From: Pseudoneurospora amorphoporcata
Taxonomy: Eukaryota; Ascomycota; Sordariomycetes; Sordariales; Sordariaceae
Reading direction: 5' to 3'
Assembly (NCBI GenBank): GCA_033297205.1
Contig: MU859082.1
Span: forward strand, 62,001 to 126,000
DNA: 64,000 nt
The notes beneath the pieces are model-generated. The model was not told where the DNA came from and did not search any database. It was given only the letters and a program-made list of their open reading frames with translations. Shown one piece after another: positions 48,501 to 60,100 of the stretch (position 1 is its first letter; each line of letters begins with the position of its first letter). Both the position numbers and the translations under genes were made by a program.

Positions 48501-50608
48501 ACAGGCTCATCAAGCGTGCTGCCCAGTGTGGCTTCCACCTCTACGCCCTACCCCTACCCTAATGGTACATCACCAATTGGGACAGGTTCTTCCGGCCCGA
48601 TAGCTCCATCGTCAGCTCTCAGCTCTTCAGCTCCATATCCCCTTGGAAATTCGACTACGCCCGCAGCTGGCTCTTCTGGGAGCTCACCACTTACAACCAC
48701 AGGCTACGGAACTTCGCAAACAGTTACAGGAACGACAGCTTCACCACCGTATCCTGCTGGCAACTCAAGCGTTCCGGTAGGCTCTACTGGAACGGGAGGT
48801 GGCAGTGCCCCGTCAAGCACCCCCCTCTATCCCACGTCGCAGTTCGCCACGAAAGGACCTCCTTTCCCAGCCACGAACTCAACCTCAATGGTTGGGCCTT
48901 CCAATCCTTCCATCATACCTAGCGGTTCCATTCCCGGGTCTGTTACCACGGCGCTCCCAACCGGTCCCGGGGTCATTACGAGCAATGCTCCGTACCCGCT
49001 GACTAACTGGACCTCCTCCCTGGGACCAACGGGAACTTCTGTGCCGAGTAGCGGACTTGGTCCTGGTCTTTCATCGAGCGTTGCCCCATACCCATTGTCC
49101 AATTCGACTACCGAGAGCAATCCTACCGCCAGCACTCCTTCACCTTCGAGCTCTGGGACAGCAGCACCCGGTCAAGAAACCTCACAAAGATTGACTCATG
49201 CTCCTTATCCGCTCACAAACACGACTACCACAGCCCCTCCGACGGGCTCTGGGGGCTCAAGTCTGACAAATCCTGCCTTGACGTCACCTACCAGCGGAGC
49301 TCCGTTCCCATTGTCAAACTCGACGCTGACTCAGGGTCCAACTGGTAGCATTGGGACGTCGGTTAGCCCTGTTGGCTCTTCCCCCTCGGGAGGAGTGTCA
49401 ACAAATCAACCTGAGTCTAGTAGCTCTGCCCCCTATCCATTGACCAATGGTACTACACAGCCAGCACCAACAGGAGCACCCCCAGGAACTGGCTCGTTGA
49501 CTGTTCCATTCTTCACAACGCCAGTCGGATCCTCTTCTGGTGCACCCGTTAGCACTGCGCCGTTCCCTCTCTCGAATGGTACCAGCAACGTGCCAACTGG
49601 AACAGCAGGAACTGGTAGTGTCCTGCCCTCTACCACGCCTGTGACAGGGACAGTTTCCAACTCTGTAACGGGCTCTATCCCTACTCGAACAGGCGGCATT
49701 TCCAACTCAGCACCGTACCCATTGTCGAACTCTACTAATTCTGGCGGTCCTACTGCCGGACCTACAGGCTCGCCTAGCGGCACGGAATCCCCGATCTTTA
49801 CATCAAGACCCTACACTTCAAGCCCATATCCAGTTTCAAACACGAGCCTGTCTTCAGATTCTACCGGTGGCCCAATAACGCCACCCAGCTCGGGATCAGG
49901 ACCGTCCGGCATCTTCACCTCGGCTCCAGTCTCATCTGGTTCTTCTTACTCGTCTGCTGAGGCAACCTCGGCACCATATCCCTTGGCAAATTCCACTGCT
50001 CCTTCGCCAACAGGCACGGCTGGAAGTGGCTCGATGCCTCTTTCCACCCCGAGCAGCTCTCCTTCCTCGGGCTCATCCGGAACAGGTGCAAGCAGTGCAG
50101 CTTTGACCTCTGGTACCACTACGCCACCTTATCCGGCATCGAATGGCACCGCAACTGTACCTTATGATACGACATGCACAGAAGAGTGGACACCGCCTCC
50201 AGAGACGAGTCCATGCAACAGCACTGAGTTCTCAGCCTGGCCAACATCAACTCCCACAGGCAGTCCAGCTTCCAGCTATTTCCCAACGGTGTCCTGCAAC
50301 GAGACTACGTTCCTCACCTACTACTCTCCCGGCCCGACACTGCCAACTTCCTCGGGTAGCCTGAGCGCAACATCAGTTCCAGGAACAGAAAGTGGTATGA
50401 ATCGGTCCTACACCCCCTTCTTGACACCCACTTACTAACAATGGACACAGAAACAGAGTCAATCGCCACTTCCACAACTGGTTATGGAAGCTCCTCGAGC
50501 AGTACACGGGAGTACACGCCCCCCGCGTCGTCCCCTGCTTATAACCCAATCGACTCGGGCATGGGCCCGCTAGATCATCATCATAACCACAGCACCGGAC
50601 CATTGTAA
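45580..50608 (+). CDS. Secreted mucin-like cell-surface protein with N-glycosylation-sequon repeats, 1638 aa
   Basis: Exons are 45580-45865, 45922-50394 and 50451-50608. The last intron has GTATGA, a TACTAAC branch and ACACAG, and skips a stop at 50436-50438. The N-terminus is a clear signal peptide (MKVSKAVAG ... FAPAVLA, cleavage before DEAGF). A Tyr/Pro segment with a run of Pro follows, then about 200 residues of Ser/Thr-rich sequence. From about 46570 to 50150 the protein is built from degenerate units of about 35-50 residues. Twenty-seven of them match [FY]-P-x-x-N-x-[ST], so almost every unit carries one N-glycosylation sequon next to a Thr/Ser/Gly/Pro spacer containing GTG. Three cysteines lie near the C-terminus. 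The end (HHHNHSTGPL) shows no GPI signal. Probably a heavily N- and O-glycosylated secreted or wall protein; no family recognised. Confidence 0.88.
46570..50150 (+). repeat. Coding repeat array: about 29 units, 27 with [FY]PxxNx[ST]
   Basis: Units such as APFPLTNST, TPYPYPNGT and APYPLSNST recur at irregular intervals. Two further units have lost the sequon (SYPLFSST) or the aromatic-Pro pair (VPLSNVT). The DNA copies are diverged at synonymous and spacer positions, so this is an old array and not a fresh minisatellite. Confidence 0.9.
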
Positions 50609-52914
50609 AGATCTTCAGGAGACCACAATGACAAAGAAGACAATAGCTGCGGTTTTATGGGGACTATGTCGCAAAGTTAGCACTGCACAGCTTTTGGTTG
50701 TGTTATGTCTCTTCCCACCGACTAGGCAGAGAAGATTTCTGGTTGAGGATCGGTATTCGTTGGTATGATTATATGGAAAGTCTTTTGAAGCACATATTTC
50801 TGTACGTCTTTCTAATCTACTGCTTTCTTGCACCAGCTAGTCTAAGCAGGGCGTTGTCATTATTTTTTCTTGTTAGAAAACGAAGGCGACGGGATAAACT
50901 CTGAGAAACATGTTCGGTCGAAATTAGACGGATATTAATACACTACCTTGAATCCCACAGTTCTCCAATGGTTTGCAATGAGTACTACCGCAAATGTTGC
51001 CGTGGTGACCGAGTGTTTCTTGGCAGTGGGAAGGGATGAAGAAGCTGTTGAGCTGAGCACCGAATTGTCCTAAAATGATACTGATATTTTGGCGGATATG
51101 CTGATGCTAATATATGATGCATAAAATTGTTTACGGGAGTAATCATGATGTTTACAACCGAATATGTCCCTGGCAACATGTTGTCGTTTCTATGGGCGTC
51201 GGGTCTGGTGTTGTTTTGCTTTAGTTATTTGTTGATGTTCAGTTTTGCCCCTATCTCGAATTCTCGGTCTACCGCGCAAACGCGGGGTCCGGAAACCGGA
51301 GACCATGCTTGGTTGTTAAGGAAGGACCAGGGGATTGAACGGTTGGTAGCTGCGAATTGCCGAGACCGGAGCGCACTCGAGGTAATGTCCTAACAGCCTT
51401 GACAAAATTTTAGACTGTAACTAACGACTGACGAACATGGCTCGTCTCCTCACCTTCCCAATTTGCAAAGGACTTTTTTTTCTATTTCTATCAGTCCTTT
51501 TCCCTTGTCATCCGCTAGTTGTCATCGCACTCTCGATTGCACTGCCGTAGCGAGTGTTCACCATGCTGTCTGGCAAAAGACCAAACGCAGAAGAAGTCGT
51601 TGTGAAGCACGACCACAAGTGGCAAGAACGGTTTATCGTCGGTTTTCCTTAAGACAAGCAATGGCTTGTCACTGGTGAGCAGGCCATGCCGACCCCCGAG
51701 CACGTCATCCGAGCTAAACCCAACATTGCAACATATTTTTTCTCTCATTTTCTTGACTCGCCTTGTCTGACTCCAATTAATGCGGAGAGGACCCCGTTTT
51801 TGTTTTATGGAAACCGACGAAGTTCGTGGAGTTCATCCGCCGTCATGGCATTTCCGGGAACCGGAGGGTTGGGTTTCATGTAGCAGGTAGATGCGTGAAC
51901 TTGCAACTCTGGAGAACTTCGAGAACCTGAACAGGAACGAACCGCTCACCAAATTTGTGTTAGTTGATGACCGAACGGGACGAACAAAAACACGCTTGCT
52001 ATAATTAGTGTTTGCTAAAGTCCTGCCAGGGAGATCATCGCACGCGCCGTCATAAGTTATTTCCTGCTGGCGGGGTGAGATGGGAGATTCTTGAAAAGCA
52101 GAGGCGCTTTCACTTCGGATGTATCGCATACCTGTGGAGAGAAAGGTTACTGGTACATGATGGCCTCTTACACGACGTTTGACTGCTCCTGTTGAGCATT
52201 TCCCCCACAACCAACCCTCGTCCGGCAAATGATACACAGGATATATGTTTCACGATGGCGCTCACCCTCAGAGCAATAACAACTACCAACACTATCGATA
52301 ACTACTACTTTTCCTTGGACCGGGGCAGGCCTAAAATTTTGTCCCGCCGCATCCATGTGTTGATTTGTAACGCGCTGACTCCGGTTTCTCGGAGCTCCTC
52401 CGTCTGGGAATAACGCTGGTGAGGGTCCTCCTCTCAGTCTCAGGTTCACGGCTGAGCTTTCTTTTCCCTGGCCGAGAAGGTGGTTGTCTGGGGGAAATTG
52501 GATATTCGAGTGACTAAAATCCAGATCCGGACCCTTCCTTTCTCCTCCCGAATTGCCGGTTCCATCCGTTTTACGTTAACATCTGGATGTAACACTTGCA
52601 TATACAGACCGTCCATCTTCCTGCCCACCCACCTCGGTCTCCGCTATCTTTCTTTTAGCGGCACTCTCTCTGACTTACATAGCTCCATAAGAACGAACGA
52701 CAATCCACTTTGGATCGTCAGTCCCTCAAGAGGTTGTCCATCTTTCCTCTTTCTTCCTCCTCTTCTTCTTCCTCGTCCCCAGTCTACCATCCAATCCTTC
52801 CCTCTCTCTCGTGAACGAATAGGTCTTCGTCACGCCCGCCGCAACTTACCTTTTTGCGCCGAAGCCACGAACTTTGCTCGACGCATATCCCGTATATCAT
52901 ATCACATATCCAAA
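50609..52914. other. Intergenic region and ATP sulfurylase promoter/5' leader
   Basis: No gene is seen in 2.3 kb. The last 180 bp are pyrimidine-rich (CTTCCTCCTCTTCTTC near 52752), as in many strong fungal promoters. A start-stop pair ATGTAA lies at 52587-52592. I looked for the sulfur-regulator palindrome ATGRYRYCAT and saw no exact copy. Confidence 0.5.
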
Positions 52915-55277
52915 ATGTCCAACCCACCCCACGGCGGCGTCCTCAAGGACCTGATCGCTCGCGATCTCCCTCGCCATGCTGAGCTCGAGGCTGAGGCCGA
53001 GACTCTCCCCGCTCTGCTCCTCTCCGAGCGTCAGCTTTGCGATCTTGAGTTGATTCTCAATGGCGGTTTCTCTCCCCTTGAAGGTATGTTCTTGTTGCTG
53101 TACTTGGGAGTCCTGTTTTGGTCTACATTTCACCACCGTTCCCCGTCCTTCGGTTCTGGAGGGCGATGATGGTGGGGTTATGGGCTTCAGAAAAGCGAAC
53201 TCCACCATACCAATCACCCATTGCGCCTCGCTCAAACTCGCAAAAACGACAAAAGTGCTGGATATTATGGCCAATTTGCTAACAGCTCAATTCGTCTCGG
53301 CGAACGATAGGTTTCATGAACCAGGAAGACTACAATGGGTGCGCACCTCCCTTGTTTACTTGTTACCCCTCCAGGGCGAACCCCTGCTGGGTTGTAGAGC
53401 AGCCGACTAACACGGGACTTTACCCCAAACAGCGTCGTCAAGGAGAACCGCCTCGCTTCCGGCGTCCTCTTCTCCATGCCCATCACTCTCGATGTCTCCG
53501 AGGAAACCATCTCCGAACTCGGCCTCAAGGCCGGTGCCCGCATCACCCTGCGCGATTTCCGCGACGACCGCAACCTCGCCATCCTGACGGTCGATGATGT
53601 CTACAAGCCTGACAAGTACGTAACAAGAGATATATGAATTGCGGGAGTGGGGGTGGATTCCACCACGAGAACACACCGGATGCGTGTGGCACGTTGTTTG
53701 CGCATCTGGAAGCCGTGGGATCAAAGAATCTACGGGATGGAATGCGCGCCAAGTGGGTTGCGTCATTGCTTGGCCAATGGCCAATTTGCGATAACTCGAG
53801 ACCGGCGCGGTGTGTAAGTGTGACAGAACAGAAGAGCTAACATTGTGACAATCATCAGGGCTCTGGAGGCTAAGGAGGTCTTTGGAGGAGACGAGGAGCA
53901 CCCTGCTGTCAAGTTCCTTTACGAGACTGCCAAGGAATACTATATGGGCGGCAAGCTTGAGGCTGTCAACAAGCTCCAGCACTACGACTTCGTCGACCTC
54001 AGATGTGAGCAGCAAAGCACCCCCTCTTCTTGGCCCCGTTTATCCTATGTTGCGATATACTGACGCGAAATGGGATAACAGACTCTCCCGCGGAGATCCG
54101 CACCCACTTCGACAAGCTCGGCTGGTCCCGAGTCGTCGCCTTCCAAACCCGTAACCCCATGCACCGCGCCCACAGAGAGTTGACCGTCCGCGCTGCCCGT
54201 TCGCACCATGCCAATGTTCTCATCCACCCCGTCGTCGGCTTGACCAAGCCTGGCGACATTGATCACTTCACCCGTGTCCGCGTCTACAAGGCTCTCCTCC
54301 CCAGGTACCCCAATGGCATGGCCGTCCTCGGTCTCCTCCCCCTTGCCATGCGCATGGGCGGCCCCCGCGAGGCCATCTGGCACGCTATCATCCGCAAGAA
54401 CCACGGTGCGACCCACTTCATCGTCGGCCGTGACCACGCCGGTCCCGGCAAGAACAGCAAGGGCGTCGACTTCTACGGCCCTTACGATGCTCAGTACGCC
54501 GTCGAGAAGTACCGCGACGAGCTCGGCATCGAGGTCGTTCCCTTCCAGATGATGACCTACCTTCCCGATAGCGACGAATACGCGCCCGTTGACGAGATCC
54601 CCAAGGGTGTCCGTACCCTCAACATCTCCGGAACCGAGTTGCGCGCTCGCCTCCGCAGCGGCCGTGAGATTCCCGAGTGGTTCTCTTACCCCGAGGTCGT
54701 CAAGGTGCTGCGCGAGTCGCACCCTCCCCGCTCCCAGCAGGGCTTCACCGTTCTCTTTACCGGCTACCCCAACTCCGGCAAGGACCAGATCGCCCGTGCC
54801 CTGCAAGTAACGCTCAACCAGCAGGGCGGTCGTTCCGTCTCCCTGTTCCTCGGCGAGAACATTCGCCACGAGCTGTCTTCCGAGCTGGGCTACAATCGCG
54901 AGGACCGCGATAAGAACATTGCTCGCATCGCCTTTGTTGCTTCTGAGCTGACCAGGTCCGGTGCCGCTGTCATTGCCGCTCCCATTGCCCCCTTCGAGAA
55001 GGCCCGCCAGAACGCTCGCGAGTTGGTTGAGAAGTACGGCGATTTTTACCTCGTGCATGTCGCCACCCCCCTCGAGTACTGCGAGAAGACCGACAAGAGA
55101 GGCATCTACGCCAAGGCCCGCGCCGGCGAGATTGAGAACTTCACCGGTGTTAACGATCCCTATGAGACGCCCGCCAAGCCCGACCTTGTCGTTGACTGCG
55201 AGAAGCAAACCGTGCGCTCCATTGTCCACCAGATCGTTCTCCTGCTGGAGAGCCAGGGTCTCCTCGATCGTTTCTAA
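52915..55277 (+). CDS. MET3: ATP sulfurylase (sulfate adenylyltransferase), 573 aa, five exons
   Basis: Exons are 52915-53083, 53310-53337 (28 nt), 53433-53615, 53859-54004 and 54082-55277, totalling 574 codons including stop. The enzyme makes adenosine 5'-phosphosulfate from sulfate and ATP, the first step of sulfate assimilation, in the cytosol. The PUA-like N-terminal domain (about 1-170) is followed by the catalytic domain with QTRNPMHRAH (Q197-H206, the HxxH nucleotide-binding motif) and GRDHAGPG. From about 395 lies the fungal APS-kinase-like allosteric domain. Its P-loop is degenerate (GYPNSGKD), as in other filamentous fungi, where the domain binds the inhibitor PAPS and is not a kinase. 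A Cys in LEYCEKTDKRG sits where the allosteric cysteine of the Penicillium enzyme lies. This is the orthologue of Neurospora cys-11. Confidence 0.98.
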
Positions 55278-57120
55278 AGGGACTCTTCAGCGGTTGCATG
55301 GTTTTGAGTTACGCCAAAAGACCATCAAGTGCTGAGTGGTCAATCTGGCAACGAAATGATGAAACGAAAACGGGAAAACAGAAATGGGGTAATGTGAAGG
55401 CCAATGATGCCTTCATGGTTGCGGCGTTGATGGGATGGAATGGAAGGGATGGATTTGGAGGCTACTCCAAGCAATGTCGATGATTAGATACCTCAAGGTA
55501 GAACAGAACAAAAATGGGATTCGAAGCTCTTTTTCTTCTTTTTTTTCTTCGCATTCACAACATCAGCAGCTTCTTCGCGCGCCGGTCTGAATGGTATGCA
55601 TTTACTGCGTATGCATGTTGTTGCCCTGCATATGGATCCGTGTCAGGGACAGTGCAGCAAGCAAAGTTACCTAACATCCGCCCGTCCCAATGTCATGAGC
55701 CTGATGTTGATTCGACTGTTGTTCGCCTTTCTGCTGTTGATGGTGTACCCCATGTGGTTCCGAGCCTGGGACGAGGTGGGGACCCTGTTGGTCTGGTTGG
55801 CGGCTGAATGTGCCAACCCTTCTACCGTCCATGTGGACTGGTGGTTCCCAGCATCGCAAGGCGCTTAACATGCAGCGGACGCTGCAGCCAGCGGGTACCC
55901 GGCCTGCCGGCTTCAGGGCGTTGATCCAAAGAAACCAGTACTGATAATGCCCGACAATGTAAACTCTCGTGTTGTACGGAAATCTCGTTAGAACGTTGAC
56001 TGTTATCCCAAGGTCGTAGTGCTCTCCATGCGGTGTTCATCTGGACTACAATGTAGGCGTAAGGAGACACATGGGATGGAAGAGCAGGGAAAGGTTAGGT
56101 TCGTTGGAAACATCCAACAATGGGATGAACGGCGTTTGATGGGTCATGCCCCGTCGGGTGCAACGCCCTGTGATGGAGGTTGGACCTGGAAAACAACCAT
56201 TCGGCGTCGAGGGTTTTCTCTAGGAAGAACTGAAGGCTCCAGAGTCTCTTTGGGCAGCCACGGCACTGGCGCATCACACAGTGAAAATCTGACGGTTGTT
56301 TTGTACGTTTATAGTAGCGATAGGCTCTTCTTAGGCAGTAGAAGAACACCGTCAGGAACCCGACAACCGACTGTTTTGAGCCTTCTGCCTGACCGCACAG
56401 TGTGCAAACGAACTGGGCCGACGTTGTCGTCAGATCACCTCAGTTACCATCCCGGCAAGGTATTGCCAGCCCAGGGCAGGGGGCGCTGCCTGGATTCCAT
56501 CCTTCGACACCTGAAGAACCTCAGTGAAAGTGAGCATTACCAAACCACCTCAGGCCAAGTTTGAATATTTTGAGCGATCCAACTACCTCTAGGTACGTAC
56601 ATCCATACCACCGACTGCGAGCCAGTGTTACTCGCCATCCCACTCCCAACACTTCGAACCTTTTGTGGCCAATGATACCCTCCTTACAAGTATAGCAATA
56701 TCTGATCCAGCTAGACCAAGCCAAACCGCCATCCTACCTCGACCCGACCCGCACGCAGTCACCATCGTCTGCTCCTCGGCCAAAACACACTGTGACAGCG
56801 TCTTCTCGCCTACCGCCCGGGCAAGTCTCGCAGTCTCCGCGCTGCGCTGTCCTGTCTTGGTTCTGCACTCTTGCGTATTACACCGCGTCCTTCGTCAGAC
56901 CCGACAGAGGAATACGGAGCGCACTGCAATACCGCCCTCGACCTTGCTGGTTCGAGGCCAACGCCCACCGCAGGCCCCTCCCCCAACACCCGCCTGTCTG
57001 CGCGGCCACCCCCTCTCCAACAGCCCACCCACCCAACCGTTATTTGCCGCCAGAAGCTACAGCAGCAGCTGCATCCCGTCACTGGTAGGGCGGGTTGCTT
57101 AAACCCTGCTATGCTTCACC
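55278..57120. other. Intergenic region
   Basis: 3' flank of ATP sulfurylase and promoter of the Arg/Asp-repeat gene. A 181-codon plus-strand frame at 56019-56564 has no recognisable features and is not called. No gene is seen. Confidence 0.45.
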
Positions 57121-60100
57121 ATGCCGTCCTCTAAAGATCAGGATGTCGACTGCGACAACAACAGCCGCGTTCGTGAGGACCGACTGCCACACCGATCCAA
57201 AAGTGATTTACGGAGAGACACCAAGGACCGTGACCGAGACCGAGACCGAGACCGCGACCGCGACCGCGATAGAGAACGGGACCGTGATCGAACCAGCACT
57301 ACCGACCGGGACAGAGAACGCAGGAAGGAGAACAAGGACAAGGACAGAGAGAGGGATAGAGACAGAGACAGAGAGAGGGACAGAGACAAGGATAGGGAGA
57401 GAGACAGGGACAGAGACCGAGACAGAGGAGACAGGGACAGGGAAAGAGAGCGGGACAGAGACAGAGAGCAGGATAGGGAACCGTCCCTCCTTCGAGAAAA
57501 GCGGTCATCCAGGACTCCCAGGCTGCTGAAAACCACGGACAGCGATACCAATTCCCGTTCATCACGCCAGTCAGTGTCTTATCGCCGCCATCGGCCAAAA
57601 GAGATGGAGAAGGAAGAGTCCTCGATTCTCTCAGGGGCCGCGAGCTCCATGACTGACATAGTCCCGGAGCTTGCCCGGAGCATCGATCGGCCAAACATAC
57701 CGTATCCTACCTTCAGCAAAGTCCACAGCAAAGACCTCATTTACAGCAAAGAAGATCTCTCTTCCACCCGTACAGATCCGCTCACTCCTGATGGCACCGA
57801 CGTCGGCAACAGCGACAAGAGGCGGTCCAAGTCCGTTGACTCTCGTTCGGCCCCACGGAAGTCTTCCTCTCTTCGGAAGGAGTCACGGAAAGAAACAGAG
57901 GATCGTCCGCCCAGCCCACCGGAAACAGACCTGTCGGGCTCTAGAAGGAGGAGATCCGGGACTCCAGTATCGGTGAGAGAAGGAGAGCAGGCTCCAGAAC
58001 GATCGGATTCCAGAAGCTCAAATCGGATGTCGAGATCAAGATCGGACGCAAGATCAAAGCTTTCCAAAGTTTCCAGAGTGTCCAGCGAAGCCACGGAGAC
58101 ACAGTCCCAGACCTTTACCGCCCAATCCAGACATTCACCCGAAACCACTCCGACAGAGAATACCAATGCCTCAACGGACCTTTCGACAGTCAAGGGGTCC
58201 ACGATGGAGTCAATGGCGGATACGGTTCAGATCAGACGACCACCGCCAATCGAGGTCGATTCGTCGCCCGAGTCCGCTCCAGACTCATCACCAAAGACGC
58301 CCACGCAAACGCCACAGTTCCCGCCTTCCGCTGTATCCCAGGAACAAAAGCAAACACGGTTTGACGCTCCATCCGACTTCACTGCTGCCTCCGAGGCTGT
58401 GACGGACACGACCGCTCAGCGAGCACCGCCGCCACCGCCGCCACCGCCTCCGCTTAGCATTAACCTTCAGGAAGCAACTCGAGTTGATTATCTCCTCCAG
58501 AACGGCGGCTTGCCGCAAACTGTTCCAAAGACATTCCTTGCCGTTTTGCCGCGCCAAAATGGCAACAGACCATCGAACCCGCCTCTGCAGGGTGCTGAGA
58601 CACTGTTTGCACCTTTTTTCAACTTGATCAACCAGTACCAGACTGTACTCAAGAACCATGGATCTATTGCGGTTGCTACTGGCCATCGAACGGTAGCCCG
58701 CCGTCTCTTAGATCGACTGGAGAATGTGTTCTCCCGAGACCTTTGCCCGGATGGCTGCCCGTGCATTATCTGCCAGCACTCGGACGAAACACATAGAGGT
58801 CTAGGGTGGGGAGAAGTCCTTGAGAGGGTCAGCGGCCGGGTTGATCTACCGCAATGGCCGCCTTTTGACCTCGCGTCATTGGGAAGCAAGGCCCAAGAGG
58901 ATCTAGCAGAACTTCCTCCGAGACCGACGTCTCCTATCAACATGGACCCTGACATTGCTGAAGAGTTTAGGGAACACTATCTGCGTCAAACGAAGCGCGT
59001 CAGGGCAGCTGTCGACAGGTGGATGCAAACATGCGAGAAAGCCCCTGCGCCGTTGCCCCAAGAGGTAGATGACGAAACGCTAACCTTTGCCATCCTCACT
59101 AACCTGGACCCCGACGACCGGCCATTCTTCAATGCTTTGTTATCCGGCTCGCGGGATCTTCACCCGGCAACACGGGCGCCGACACCCTCCCCACTACGCA
59201 AGCCTCGAAACGACTTCGTGGTCAAGACGGGTCTCTCTCTACAGAGATTATACCGCCTATCTCAGGCCCCACGCGATGCCGAGACGGCAATGTATCTCGT
59301 CAAGAATCCTGCCATGCACGATCTCCTATATACGATTTCCGACATCAACACTTCCGAGTGGGAAATCCTAATATCAGGTCGCTTTGACGGATTTCTCTGG
59401 TCCGGAGCAGATGATGATGGATACGAACGAGACACCCCTTTCTCCCGGGGACCGACGCCAGCGAACGGGATAGGGGGAGAGAGGGGATTCGCGTCTCCTC
59501 GTATCATGAGCCCAGGCATCCGCAACTCCAGGACCAACACCCCCTTCAGCCCAGGTATGGGAGGCGGCCCTATGTCGTCCACTCCCTTCTCCCGCGGCCC
59601 AACCCCCGCCTCGTTCGTCAGCGGGACAACGAACAACTCGTCCTACCCTTCCCGAGGAGCAGTGAGCCACGATGAGGAAACAGAGATCCAGGTTGTGGGT
59701 GAACTGGAGCGCGAAATCTTCAACGGCATGGAAGCGCTCGAAGACGCCTTTGAGAAGCTCCACGAGCAAGCCATGGAAGTCAGGGATGCGTTGAGGAGAA
59801 GGGGTGCAGCATTGGCCATGAGCCTGCAACAGAAGAGGGGACTCGGGTACAGAGGAATCGATGTGTTGCCTCTGAGCGGGAGCAGCGGAGCGTATGACCG
59901 ACCTGCCTGGGCCGATGAGGAGAAGATGATGGACGGGCTTGGTGGGCCCGGCGGACCCGGTGGCCAAGGCGGTGGTCATTTTGATGATACCCAGAGCGAA
60001 TGGGGAATGCAGGATGATATCAGCGAGCTGGCGCCGGATGATTCGGCGAGCCAGATCAGCAGTAACCGGATGCGGAGGCCGAAGAGGAGACGGGAGAGGG

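Noticed and set aside
46301..49783. Several minus-strand frames opposite the mucin-like gene
   Set aside because: They mirror the sense-strand repeat and lack starts, splice sites or domains of their own.
52000..52914. Search for the CYS3-type palindrome ATGRYRYCAT upstream of ATP sulfurylase
   Set aside because: Only partial matches (for example ATGGCGCTCA near 52255); no exact site, so no regulatory feature is called.
54045..55229. 394-codon minus-strand open frame
   Set aside because: Antisense shadow of the ATP sulfurylase catalytic exon, caused by strong third-position C bias.
56019..56564. 181-codon plus-strand frame between ATP sulfurylase and the Arg/Asp-repeat gene
   Set aside because: No recognisable motif and ordinary intergenic composition; chance open frame.
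57138..57551. Minus-strand frame with long Ser-Leu repeats
   Set aside because: Mirror image of the Arg/Asp codon repeat in the sense gene; no independent coding evidence.
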